Positions 24,819-32,936 of a stretch of DNA of 64,000 bases are shown here, in pieces (the first letter of the stretch is position 1; every line of letters begins with the position of its first letter). The translations under genes and the position numbers were made by a program. The notes beneath the pieces were generated by a model that saw nothing but the letters and a program-made list of their open reading frames with translations, made no database searches and was not told the DNA's origin. The DNA is taken from assembly GCF_003389455.1 (NCBI RefSeq), contig NZ_QUAC01000006.1:1-64000 (forward strand), read 5' to 3'. This DNA comes from Streptomyces inhibens. Lineage in GTDB: Bacteria > Actinomycetota > Actinomycetes > Streptomycetales > Streptomycetaceae.

Positions 24819-25562
24819 TCAGGCCGCCGCCCGATGGCCCTTCGGCTCGGCGACGGTCAAGGCGGCCTTGGTGACATCGGCGACCAGTTCGACGACATCG
24901 GGCCCGTACGCCTGTGAGTTGACCACCTTCAGCAGCAGACAGAACTGGCCGTCCGCGCCGTGCTTACGGGCCAGCCGGCCCCGGTTGCGGACGAGATGGC
25001 GGACCGCGGCCCGGTGGGTGACCGGACGCTGACCGGCCGCCAGGAACACCGGGCGGTCGCCCTCACCGGCCGTCAGCCGGGCCAGCAGGACGTACTCCGC
25101 CGCGCCGGGCTCCATCCGGTACGTCGAGCCGCCGATGGTGAAGGTGCCGCGCCCCACGCCGGCGTCGTCGCCCGGGTGCACCGCGACGCCCGGCAGCAGA
25201 TTGGCCAGATGGGCCGCCAGCCGGCGGTGCGCGGTCGGATCGCCGACGCAGAATTCGGTGCGCGCCCCGAAGCCCTGGAGGCCGGTGTCATGCGGGGCGA
25301 CCTCGGGGTGCGCACCACAGTTCTCGATCACCGCGGCCAGACCCAGCAGCGCCAGCGCGTCATGGCGCGGGATGCTCCAGTGCGCCGAGGAGCTGTCCCG
25401 GTGGGTGACCAGAACGCACTCCGAACCGTCCGGCAGCCCGAAGAAGCTCTGTTCGCGGGTGAGCTTCCGGCGGGCCGCCGCCGATTGCACGGCCCAGCCG
25501 GCCGCCAGGCCCACGACGAGGGCCGCGGCCGCCACGGTCAGGAGCAGCAGGGTGTCATCCAT
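24819..25562 (-). CDS. Membrane-anchored conserved hypothetical protein
   Basis: A 247-residue protein with one N-terminal membrane span (LLLLTVAAAALVVGLAAGWAVQ) followed by a basic stretch and a soluble domain of about 210 residues, probably cytoplasmic by the positive-inside rule. The soluble part has a globular alpha/beta look (ECVLVTHRDSSSAHWSIPRHDALALLGLAAVIENCG) but no motif I can name. The same minus-strand frame stays open for a further 3 kb upstream; that is a high-GC artefact and the ATG at 25562 is the sensible start. Confidence 0.68.
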   Translation of the reverse strand: MDDTLLLLTVAAAALVVGLAAGWAVQSAAARRKLTREQSFFGLPDGSECVLVTHRDSSSAHWSIPRHDALALLGLAAVIENCGAHPEVAPHDTGLQGFGARTEFCVGDPTAHRRLAAHLANLLPGVAVHPGDDAGVGRGTFTIGGSTYRMEPGAAEYVLLARLTAGEGDRPVFLAAGQRPVTHRAAVRHLVRNRGRLARKHGADGQFCLLLKVVNSQAYGPDVVELVADVTKAALTVAEPKGHRAAA

Positions 25563-25650
25563 GGCCGGGGAGCGTAGCGGCACTCCGGGTGTGTGTTCGA
25601 GGGCGGGGCGGGTGGCTGGGACGGCTTGTCCCGGTCCATACGGGCATATC

Positions 25651-25725
25651 TGATCTCTACGGAAACGGACCCTCCTGGTCCGTATGGAAAGGGACCTGTC
25701 TGATCCGTAGGGACACGGCCCCTGC
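25651..25725. repeat. 25-bp tandem repeat, three units, upstream of ggt
   Basis: Exact 25-bp units start at 25651, 25676 and 25701, each opening TGATC or TGGTC and sharing GTA/CTA then GGAAA/GGACA and a C-rich end. A degraded partial copy precedes them. The array occupies the divergent promoter region of the hypothetical membrane protein and ggt. Confidence 0.8.
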
Positions 25726-25838
25726 TCGGTGCCGTCATGGGGGCCGGTACCCGAAATGCCCTCTGTCGGCGCGCTGTTCACCCGAGTAGGCTCCGGCCTC
25801 TGCCGCCCCTCGCGCACGCCCTTGGAGGAAACACCGGT

Positions 25839-27671
25839 ATGACCAAAGCCCGACGTCTCACCGTCCTGGGAGCGGCCGCCGCGCTGACCGGCTCCCTGGT
25901 GGCGGTCCCGGCCGCCGCCCTGTCCGCACCACCGCGGCCGGCCCCCTCGGCCCAGGACAGCGCCGCCACCGCCACCCCGGAGAAGACCCCGGTCGCCGTC
26001 GGCTCCGGCGGGGCGGTCTCCAGCGTCGACCCGGATGCCTCGGCCGCCGGTATCTCCGTGCTCAAGAAGGGCGGCAACGCCGTCGACGCGGCGGTCGCCA
26101 CCGCCGCCGCCCTCGGCGTCACCGAGCCCTACTCCGCCGGCATCGGTGGCGGCGGCTACTTCGTCTACTACGACGCCAAGACCAAGGTCATACGCACCCT
26201 CGACGGCCGGGAGACCGCCCCGCGCTCCGCCGGCAAGGACCTCTTCCTGGAGAACGGCAAGCCGATCCCGTTCGACGAAGCCGTCACCAGCGGGCTGGGC
26301 GTCGGCACCCCGGGCACCCCCGCCACCTGGGACACCGCCCTGAACAACTGGGGCACCCGGTCCCTGGGCCAGGTCCTGCGCCCCGCCCGGAAGCTGGCCG
26401 CGCACGGCTTCACCGTCGATGAGACCTTCCGCCGGCAGACCGCGGACAACGAGGCGCGCTTCCGGGACTTCCCGGCGACCGCCGACCTCTACCTGCCGGG
26501 CGGCAAGCTGCCGGTGGTCGGCTCGACGATGAAGAACCCCGATCTGGCCCGTACGTACGGCGAGTTGGCGAAGAAGGGCGTCGGCGCGCTCTACAAGGGC
26601 GAGCTGGGCCGGGACATCGTCCGCACGGTCCGCGAGCCGCAAGTGCGCCCCGGATCGACCCGCAAGGTGCGGCCCGGCGATCTGACCGCGGACGACCTGC
26701 GGAGCTACCACGCCCTCAGCCAGGCGCCGACCCACACCACCTACCGCGGCCTCGATGTCTACGGCATCGGCCCGTCCTCGTCGGGCGGCACCAGCGTCGC
26801 CGAGGCGCTCAACATCCTGGAGAAGAGCGATGTCTCCCGGCTGAGCGAGAAGCAGTATCTGCACCGCTACATCGAGGCCAGCCGGATCGCCTTCGCCGAC
26901 CGCGGCCGCTGGGTCGGCGACCCGGCGCAGGAGGACGTCCCGACCAAGGGCCTCACCTCGCAGCGGTTCGCCGACGCGCGGGCCTGCCTCATCCACGACA
27001 ACAAGGCGCTGACCAGCCCGCTCGCGCCCGGCGACCCGCGCCACCCCGAGCGCTGCGCCGCCGCGGACAAGGCCGCCCCGACGACGTACGAGGGGGAGAA
27101 CACCACCCATCTGACCGTCGCCGACAAGTGGGGCAATGTCGTCGCCTACACCCTGACCATCGAGCAGACCGGCGGCAGCGGCATCGTCGTACCGGGCCGC
27201 GGCTTCCTGCTCAACAACGAGCTGACGGACTTCTCCTTCGCCCCGGCCAGCCCGGCAGTGCACGACCCGAACCTGCCGGGCCCCGGCAAGCGGCCGCGCT
27301 CGTCCATCTCGCCGACGATCGTGCTGCGCGACGGCCGGCCGGTGGTGGCGCTCGGCTCGCCGGGCGGCGCGACCATCATCACCACCGTGCTGCAGACCCT
27401 GCTGAACCATCTCGACCGCGGGATGCCGCTGGTCGACGCCATCGCCGCGCCACGCGCCAGCCAGCGCAACGCGGCGGCCACCGAGCTCGAACCCGGACTG
27501 TGGAACAGCCCGGTCCGGGGGCAACTCGAAGCGATCGGACATGCGTTCAAGCAGAATCCGGAGATCGGGGCGGCGACCGGCGTCCAACGGCTGCCGGACG
27601 GCCGCTGGCTGGCCGCGGCCGAGAAGGTACGGCGCGGCGGCGGCTCGGCCATGGTGGTCCACCGGTCGTGA
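25839..27671 (+). CDS. ggt: Gamma-glutamyltransferase, secreted
   Basis: A 610-residue gamma-glutamyltransferase. A signal peptide of about 30 residues (RRLTVLGAAAALTGSLVAV then AALSA) is followed by the large subunit; GGNAVDAAVATAAALGVTEPYSAGIGGGG split across the substrate pocket is typical. The self-cleavage site is ENTTHLTVAD, where the second Thr becomes the N-terminal nucleophile of the small subunit. The oxyanion SPTIVLRDG and GSPGGATI follow. It transfers or hydrolyses gamma-glutamyl groups outside the cell. ATG at 25839 follows TTGGAGGAA. A second, unlike family member lies at 42711-44546. Confidence 0.93.
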   Translation: MTKARRLTVLGAAAALTGSLVAVPAAALSAPPRPAPSAQDSAATATPEKTPVAVGSGGAVSSVDPDASAAGISVLKKGGNAVDAAVATAAALGVTEPYSAGIGGGGYFVYYDAKTKVIRTLDGRETAPRSAGKDLFLENGKPIPFDEAVTSGLGVGTPGTPATWDTALNNWGTRSLGQVLRPARKLAAHGFTVDETFRRQTADNEARFRDFPATADLYLPGGKLPVVGSTMKNPDLARTYGELAKKGVGALYKGELGRDIVRTVREPQVRPGSTRKVRPGDLTADDLRSYHALSQAPTHTTYRGLDVYGIGPSSSGGTSVAEALNILEKSDVSRLSEKQYLHRYIEASRIAFADRGRWVGDPAQEDVPTKGLTSQRFADARACLIHDNKALTSPLAPGDPRHPERCAAADKAAPTTYEGENTTHLTVADKWGNVVAYTLTIEQTGGSGIVVPGRGFLLNNELTDFSFAPASPAVHDPNLPGPGKRPRSSISPTIVLRDGRPVVALGSPGGATIITTVLQTLLNHLDRGMPLVDAIAAPRASQRNAAATELEPGLWNSPVRGQLEAIGHAFKQNPEIGAATGVQRLPDGRWLAAAEKVRRGGGSAMVVHRS

Positions 27672-27799
27672 CGGGCACCCCCTACGGGTGCCGGACGTAA
27701 CGTCACCGCTACACCGCGGGGCGCTGTGTGCCGTCCGTGTGTCGTCGATGTGCCGCGCCGCGCGGCGTCGTTGATGGTCATGGCCGGGACGATTAGCCT

Positions 27800-27833
27800 C
27801 CTGGGACCGTTCGTTCGAATGGGCGGTCCCAGG
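27800..27833. promoter_or_regulatory. Inverted repeat before the amidase gene
   Basis: CCTGGGACCG (27800-27809) and CGGTCCCAGG (27824-27833) are perfect 10-bp arms around 14 nt, ending just before the ribosome site of the amidase. GATTAG at 27791-27796 could be a -10 box, which would put the hairpin at the 5' end of the message. Confidence 0.45.
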
Positions 27834-27846
27834 GAGGGCACGCAGC

Positions 27847-29343
27847 GTGAGCGTTGACGAGAGCCAGGACAGTGAGACCGGGGCCCCGGCACGGCACATC
27901 GGTGCGGCGGTCGGGGAGTTGGAGGGCCTCGCCGAACAGGCACAGGCACTGGCCGAAGGGCGGGTCACCTCGACCGCGCTGGTACGACGGTCGCTGGAGC
28001 GGATCGAGGCCACCCAGGGCACCGTCAACGCCTTTAGGCGGGTCCGGGCCGAGGCGGCGATGGCGGAGGCCGCGAAGGCCGACCGCAGACTGGCCGCCGG
28101 GGAGCGGCTGCCGCTGCTCGGGGTGCCGGTCGCGGTGAAGGACGACACCGATGTGGCGGGCGAGCCGACCGCGTTCGGCTGCGCCGGCGAGTTCCCGCCC
28201 AAGGAGCGCGACGCCGAGGTCGTCCGGCGGCTGCGCGCGGCCGGCGCGATCATCGTCGGCAAGACCAACGCCTGCGAACTGGGGCAGTGGCCGTTCACCG
28301 AAGGACCGGCCTTCGGCAACACCTGCAACCCGTGGAACCTCGCGCACACCCCGGGCGGATCCTCCGGCGGCTCGGCCGCCGCGGTCGCGGCAGGGCTGGT
28401 GCCCGCGGCGCTCGGCACCGACGGCGCCGGCTCGGTCCGGATCCCCGCCGCCTGGTCCCATCTCGTCGGCATCAAACCCCAGCGCGGCCGGATCTCCACC
28501 TGGCCGGACCCCGAGGCCTTCCAGGGGATCACCGGGATCGGCCCGCTGGCCCGTACGGTCGAGGACGCGGCGCTGCTGCTGGACGTGGCCAGCGGCAACC
28601 ACGACGGCGATCTGCACCGGCCGCCGGCCATCGCGGCCCGTGAGGCGGCCGGCCGCGACCCGGGGCGGCTGCGGATCGCGCTGTCCTGGAAGCCGGCCCT
28701 CACCTTCACCCGCAAGCCGCTGCACCCCGACGTCCGGGCCGCGGTGACCGGGGTGGCCCGCACACTGGTCCGCCTCGGCCACTTCGTCGAAGAGGCGGAG
28801 CCGGACTACGGGCTGGTCGGGCTGGCCTTCGTCCCGCGCGCCACGGCCGGGGTGGGGGAGTGGGCGGAGCGGGTCCCCGACCGCTCCCTGCTGGACCGTC
28901 GTACGCGGGAGGCCGCGAGGCTGGGGCGGCTGCTCGGCGGGCCCGTACTGCGCCGGGCGCGCGCCGTCGAAAGGCGTCAACAGCGGCGTATCGGCGCGCT
29001 GTTCGGCCCCTACGACGTCCTGCTGACGCCGACCACCGCCACCCCGCCGCCGCGCATCGGCACCCTCGCCAAGCTCAGCGGCTGGCGTACGGATCAGGCC
29101 ATGATCGCCGCCTGCCCGTACGCCTGGCCGTGGAACGTCCTGGGCTGGCCGGGCGTGAGCGTCCCCGCCGGCTTCAGCGCGGACGGCCTGCCGCTGGGCG
29201 CCCAGCTGCTCGGCCCGGCCCACGGAGAGCCCCGGCTGATCTCGCTGGCCGCCCAGCTCCAGGACGATCTGCGCTGGCACGAGCGGCGGCCGGCCGGTCA
29301 TCCGGCGCCGCCCGACATCACCCGCGTCGGTCGAGGAGCTTGA
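27847..29343 (+). CDS. Amidase (amidase signature family)
   Basis: A 498-residue amidase-signature enzyme. The Ser-cisSer-Lys triad is visible: Lys in PVAVKDDTDVAG, the Gly/Ser-rich HTPGGSSGGSAAAVAAG and the nucleophilic Ser in GTDGAGSVRIPA. Length and order fit cytoplasmic amidases that hydrolyse small amides. The first 40 residues are acidic and not conserved. GTG start at 27847 with GGGAGG upstream. Its 3' end overlaps that of the convergent isochorismatase-like gene by 26 bp. Confidence 0.9.
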   Translation: MSVDESQDSETGAPARHIGAAVGELEGLAEQAQALAEGRVTSTALVRRSLERIEATQGTVNAFRRVRAEAAMAEAAKADRRLAAGERLPLLGVPVAVKDDTDVAGEPTAFGCAGEFPPKERDAEVVRRLRAAGAIIVGKTNACELGQWPFTEGPAFGNTCNPWNLAHTPGGSSGGSAAAVAAGLVPAALGTDGAGSVRIPAAWSHLVGIKPQRGRISTWPDPEAFQGITGIGPLARTVEDAALLLDVASGNHDGDLHRPPAIAAREAAGRDPGRLRIALSWKPALTFTRKPLHPDVRAAVTGVARTLVRLGHFVEEAEPDYGLVGLAFVPRATAGVGEWAERVPDRSLLDRRTREAARLGRLLGGPVLRRARAVERRQQRRIGALFGPYDVLLTPTTATPPPRIGTLAKLSGWRTDQAMIAACPYAWPWNVLGWPGVSVPAGFSADGLPLGAQLLGPAHGEPRLISLAAQLQDDLRWHERRPAGHPAPPDITRVGRGA

Positions 29344-29881
29344 GGATCGCCTCGGTGGTGCCGGTCTCGCCCAGCCGCGGGAAGATCTTCTCCAGGCTGT
29401 TGCGGTGCGCCTCCGGGTCGAGGTCGGTCACCGCGTCGGTGGCGATGGTGACGTGATAGCCGTGCTCGTGTGCGGCGCGGGCGCTGGACTCCACGCCGAT
29501 GCTGGTGGCGATGCCGCCGAGGACGACCTGGGTCACGCCGCGGCGGCGCAGCTCCAGATCCAGGTTCGTCCCGTGGAAGGCGCCCCACTGCTGCTTGGTG
29601 ACGGTGACGTCGCCGGGCTGCCGGTCGAGCTCGGGCACCAGCTCCGCCCAGTCGGCGGGCGGGGTGGCGCCGCGCATCGCGGACTCCGTACGGCCCGGCG
29701 CGCCGCCCGTGACGTTCACCAGGACGACGGGCAGCCCACGCTCGCGGAACGCGGCGGCCAGGTGAGCACCGCGCTCGACGACCTCGGCGGCGGGCAGCGG
29801 ACTGGTCGGCAGACCGGCGATCCCCTTCTGCAGATCGATCAGGACGAGGGCGGTGTGGGCGTCGAGAGTGGTGACGGGCAC
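29318..29881 (-). CDS. Isochorismatase-like hydrolase lacking the Cys nucleophile
   Basis: A 187-residue protein of the isochorismatase/cysteine hydrolase fold. The N-terminal Asp is in LVLIDLQKGI, the Lys in VTKQQWGAFHGTNLD, and cis-peptide region GGIATSIGVESSARAA. In nicotinamidase-like members the last motif holds Cys (xxxCV); here it is Gly. That places it with the non-Cys branch or with the true isochorismatase mechanism. The GTG at 29881 has a strong AGGAGG; a longer start is not needed. Substrate unknown. Confidence 0.82.
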   Translation of the reverse strand: MPVTTLDAHTALVLIDLQKGIAGLPTSPLPAAEVVERGAHLAAAFRERGLPVVLVNVTGGAPGRTESAMRGATPPADWAELVPELDRQPGDVTVTKQQWGAFHGTNLDLELRRRGVTQVVLGGIATSIGVESSARAAHEHGYHVTIATDAVTDLDPEAHRNSLEKIFPRLGETGTTEAILKLLDRRG

Positions 29882-29981
29882 GGTGGCCTCCTTGTGAGGT
29901 GACAAGAGGTGACAGGGGGACGGCGGCGGGAGAGACGCTCGTACGGTCGGGGTGGTTGATCCGATGGATCGGTGGCCGGTT

Positions 29982-31472
29982 TCAGCCGTCGGTCCGGGGG
30001 GCGCCCGCCCGCAACGTGCGGTCGGCGAGGGTCAGAACGAGCAGCAGCAGGCCGAGCACGACGCCGATCAGGGCGATCTCGTGCAGCCCGGAGTCCGAGG
30101 CGCGCTGCCCGTACAGCAGCCCGATGAGGCCGGACGCGGTGATCGCGCCGAGGTACTGGGCGGTGCGCTGGAGCCCGGCGGCCGCACCCACGCCGTCGGC
30201 CGGGGCCTGGGCGTAGACGGCGGCCTGATTGCCGGTGGACGCCAGGCCCTGCGGGATGCCGAAGAGCGCCCCGGCACACAGCAGGACGATCAGCGGGCCG
30301 GTGCTCTGGAGCAGCAGGAAGACCGCGCTGCCGACGGCGAGACAGGCCGCGGCGACGGTCAGCGGGGCCCGGATGCCCTTGGTCCGGGCGCCGGCGATCG
30401 AGCAGAAGGCGGCCGCGCCGGACATCGGCAGCATGATCAGGCCGGCGTGGAAGGACGAGTAGCCGTGCGCCTCCTCCAGCCACTGGCTGAAGCCGTAGAG
30501 CACGCAGTAGATGACGAGATACGTCAGTCCGTGCCGGAGATAGGTGAGCACCAGCGCGCGGTTACGGGCGAGCATCCGCAGGTCGATGAAGGGCTCCGGG
30601 TGGCGCAGCTGCCACCACACCAGGACGGCGGCGAGCCCGCCGGCCGGCGCGAGCAGCGGCCACCGCGGGTCCGCGAGGCGCAGCAGGAAGAACATCGCGC
30701 AGGTCAGCGTCGCGGCGAACAGTGCGATGCCGAGCGGATCGAGGGAGCCGGAGCCGGAGCCCGGCTCGGCGCGCGCGGTGTGCGCAGGCTTCCGGTCGGC
30801 CGGGAGCCAGGCGAACGCCCCGATCAGCGCGAGCAGCGCCAGCGGAATGTTGACGGCGAACACCGCGCGCCAGCCCGCGGTCGCGGCGAGCAGCCCGCCG
30901 AGCGTGGGGCCGATGGCGGCGCTGCCCAGCGCGGCGAGCGAGAGCCGCCCGAGCACATACCGGGGCGTGGGCCGCCCCACCCGCCGCGACTCGGCGCGCA
31001 GCATCGCCATCGCGGCGGGGTACGCGGCCGCGGTGCCGATGCCGAGGACGACCCGGGAGACGATCAGCAGGGTGAAGGTGGGGGCGAGCGCCCCGATGAG
31101 GCCGGCGGCGCAGACGGTCAGCGCACCGGCGACGAAGACCCGGCGCGGTCCGGCCCGGTCGGCGAGCCGTCCCATCGACGGCTGGCCCACCGCGCTGGAG
31201 AGATACATCGCGGAGATGAGCCAGGCGGTGTCGGCGGCGCCGACGTGGAAGTCCTGGCCGATGGCCACCAGGGCGGTGGCGATCATCGTCGAGTTGATCG
31301 GGTTCAGCAGCGATCCGAGCAGCAGCGGCGTCATCAGCCGCCAGCCGAAGGCACGGCCGGCGCCGGTGGCGGCCGGACCGGGAACGGTGGCGGCCGGACC
31401 GGGAGCGGAGGCGGTGGGTCCGGCGACGCCCGCCCGGGTTATGGCCGGTTCCGCGGCGGAGGAGTCGCTCAT
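29982..31472 (-). CDS. MFS multidrug-type transporter, 14-TM family
   Basis: A 496-residue major facilitator of the DHA2 (EmrB/QacA-like) type with about 14 membrane spans. The N-terminal 45 residues are Pro/Ala/Gly-rich and cytoplasmic. Landmarks are LLLGSLLNPINSTMIATALVAIG in the first span, GRLADRAGPRRVFVAG as motif A, and LGIGTAAAYPAAMAML as motif C-like. Its ATG overlaps the stop of the MarR gene (TCAT at 31469-31472), so expression is translationally coupled to the regulator. It probably exports a toxic compound sensed by that regulator. Confidence 0.9.
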   Translation of the reverse strand: MSDSSAAEPAITRAGVAGPTASAPGPAATVPGPAATGAGRAFGWRLMTPLLLGSLLNPINSTMIATALVAIGQDFHVGAADTAWLISAMYLSSAVGQPSMGRLADRAGPRRVFVAGALTVCAAGLIGALAPTFTLLIVSRVVLGIGTAAAYPAAMAMLRAESRRVGRPTPRYVLGRLSLAALGSAAIGPTLGGLLAATAGWRAVFAVNIPLALLALIGAFAWLPADRKPAHTARAEPGSGSGSLDPLGIALFAATLTCAMFFLLRLADPRWPLLAPAGGLAAVLVWWQLRHPEPFIDLRMLARNRALVLTYLRHGLTYLVIYCVLYGFSQWLEEAHGYSSFHAGLIMLPMSGAAAFCSIAGARTKGIRAPLTVAAACLAVGSAVFLLLQSTGPLIVLLCAGALFGIPQGLASTGNQAAVYAQAPADGVGAAAGLQRTAQYLGAITASGLIGLLYGQRASDSGLHEIALIGVVLGLLLLVLTLADRTLRAGAPRTDG

Positions 31473-31900
31473 TCCTGCATCAGCTTCCGCATCAGCCCGG
31501 CCGCCGTCGCCAGGGTCTGCTGTTCCTCCGGGGTCAGCCGGTCGGCGATGGCCACCGCGAGCCAGTTCTGCTTGGCCCGGCGTGCGGCGGCGAGAATCCG
31601 GCGGCCCTCCTCGGTGAGGGAGAAGACGACCTGGCGGCCGTCCGTCGGATGCGGGCTGCGGGCGAGGATGCCGCGCTCCTCCAGCGCGCCGACGGTCAGC
31701 CGCATGGACTGCGGACGGACCAGCTCGGCGCGGGCCAGCGCGGCGATGGTGGCCGGCCCGCCGGTGTCGATCCGGGAGATCGCCGAGCGCTGGGTCGGGG
31801 TGAGCTCGCCCTCTGACGAGGCGGCGCGCAGATGTCGCATGAGCTGCGAGACGGTCGCGCCGAGATCCGTCGCCAGGCGTTCCTGGTCCTTTTCCGGCAT
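31469..31900 (-). CDS. MarR-family transcriptional regulator
   Basis: A 143-residue winged-helix regulator. The DNA-binding domain spans about 30-100: LTPTQRSAISRIDTGGPATIAALARAELVRPQSMRLTVG split by the recognition helix, then the beta wing with SPHPTDGRQVVFSLT. The ends are dimerisation helices. It is the first gene of a two-gene unit with the MFS exporter. A perfect 28-bp palindrome lies 20 bp upstream of its start, the expected place for autoregulation. No ribosome site is obvious before the ATG. Confidence 0.9.
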   Translation of the reverse strand: MPEKDQERLATDLGATVSQLMRHLRAASSEGELTPTQRSAISRIDTGGPATIAALARAELVRPQSMRLTVGALEERGILARSPHPTDGRQVVFSLTEEGRRILAAARRAKQNWLAVAIADRLTPEEQQTLATAAGLMRKLMQE

Positions 31901-31919
31901 ACGCCAAGCGTAAGAGATA

Positions 31920-31947
31920 GACAGGCAAACTTGCAAGTTTGCCTGTC
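31920..31947. promoter_or_regulatory. Perfect 28-bp palindrome, probable MarR operator
   Basis: Two 14-bp arms, GACAGGCAAACTTG and its exact complement, meet with no spacer. It lies just upstream of the marR-MFS unit and between it and the divergent amidohydrolase gene. Size and position fit a MarR dimer or pair of dimers. Confidence 0.8.
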
Positions 31948-31990
31948 GTTTCCGTCGCGGGTCCCTGGGCGCGCCACGGGAGAGATGGTC

Positions 31991-32019
31991 TTGCCACGGT
32001 GCGTAGCGAGGCTTACGGT
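31991..32019 (+). promoter_or_regulatory. Candidate promoter of the amidohydrolase-aminotransferase unit
   Basis: TTGCCA (31991-31996) and TACGGT (32014-32019) are separated by 17 bp. The dihydropyrimidinase gene has the same boxes, each followed by CGGTG after the -35, at 35513-35542. Confidence 0.45.
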
Positions 32020-32093
32020 CACCTCCACACGCGTAGATCGCGCCGTTGATCCCGCGTGGGCTGCAGGCAGACGCATCGACAAAGGAGCAGCTC

Positions 32094-32936
32094 ATGGCCG
32101 ATGTTGTGCGTGCCGCACTGGTTCAGGCGACCTGGACCGGCGACACCGAATCGATGATCGCGAAGCACGAGGAGTACGCCAGAGCGGCGGCCGCGCAGGG
32201 CGCGAAGGTGATCGGCTTCCAGGAGGTCTTCAACGCTCCGTACTTCTGCCAGGTCCAGGAGCCGGAGCACTACCGCTGGGCCGAGCCGGTGCCGGACGGG
32301 CCGACCGTACGGCGGATGCAGGACCTCGCCCGGGAGACCGGCATGGTGATCGTGGTGCCGGTCTTCGAGATCGAGCAGCCCGGCTTCTACTACAACACCG
32401 CGGCCGTCATCGACGCCGACGGCACGGTCCTCGGCACCTACCGCAAGCACCACATTCCACAGGTCAAGGGCTTCTGGGAGAAGTACTACTTCAAGCCGGG
32501 GAACGCCGGCTGGCCGGTCTTCGACACCGCCGTCGGCAAGATCGGCGTCTATATCTGCTACGACCGCCACTTCCCGGAGGGCTGGCGGCAGTTGGGCCTC
32601 AACGGCGCCCAGCTGGTCTACAACCCCTCCGCCACCTCCCGCGGTCTGTCCGCCCATCTGTGGCAGCTGGAGCAGCCCGCCGCCGCCGTCGCCAACGAGT
32701 ACTTCATCGCGGCGATCAACAGGGTCGGCGTCGAGGAGTACGGCGACAACGACTTCTACGGCACCAGCTACTTCGTCGACCCCCGCGGCCAGTTCGTCGG
32801 GGAGCTCGCCAGCGACTCAAAGGAGGAACTGGTCATCCGCGACCTCGACTTCGGGCTGATCGACGAGGTGCGCCAGCAGTGGGCGTTCTACCGGGACCGC
32901 CGCCCCGACGCATACGAGGGGCTGGTGCGGCCGTGA
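32094..32936 (+). CDS. Nitrilase-superfamily amidohydrolase, beta-ureidopropionase / N-carbamoyl amino acid hydrolase type
   Basis: A 280-residue carbon-nitrogen hydrolase with the Glu-Lys-Cys triad: Glu44 in GFQEVFNAPYF, Lys118 in TYRKHHIPQ and Cys155 in GVYICYDRHFPEG. Length and these motifs fit enzymes that remove the carbamoyl group from N-carbamoyl-beta-alanine or N-carbamoyl amino acids, the third step of reductive pyrimidine breakdown. AAAGGAG precedes the ATG. Its stop overlaps the start of the aminotransferase by four bases (GTGA), so the two are coupled. Dihydropyrimidinase, which would make its substrate, lies 2.7 kb downstream. Confidence 0.9.
   Translation: MADVVRAALVQATWTGDTESMIAKHEEYARAAAAQGAKVIGFQEVFNAPYFCQVQEPEHYRWAEPVPDGPTVRRMQDLARETGMVIVVPVFEIEQPGFYYNTAAVIDADGTVLGTYRKHHIPQVKGFWEKYYFKPGNAGWPVFDTAVGKIGVYICYDRHFPEGWRQLGLNGAQLVYNPSATSRGLSAHLWQLEQPAAAVANEYFIAAINRVGVEEYGDNDFYGTSYFVDPRGQFVGELASDSKEELVIRDLDFGLIDEVRQQWAFYRDRRPDAYEGLVRP

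Noticed and set aside
25563-28763. A minus-strand frame staying open for over 3 kb upstream of the hypothetical membrane protein, antisense to ggt and the amidase
   Set aside because: Composition is Ala/Gly/Arg/Pro-rich without motifs, and both opposite-strand genes have full catalytic signatures. Long antisense frames are normal at this GC content.
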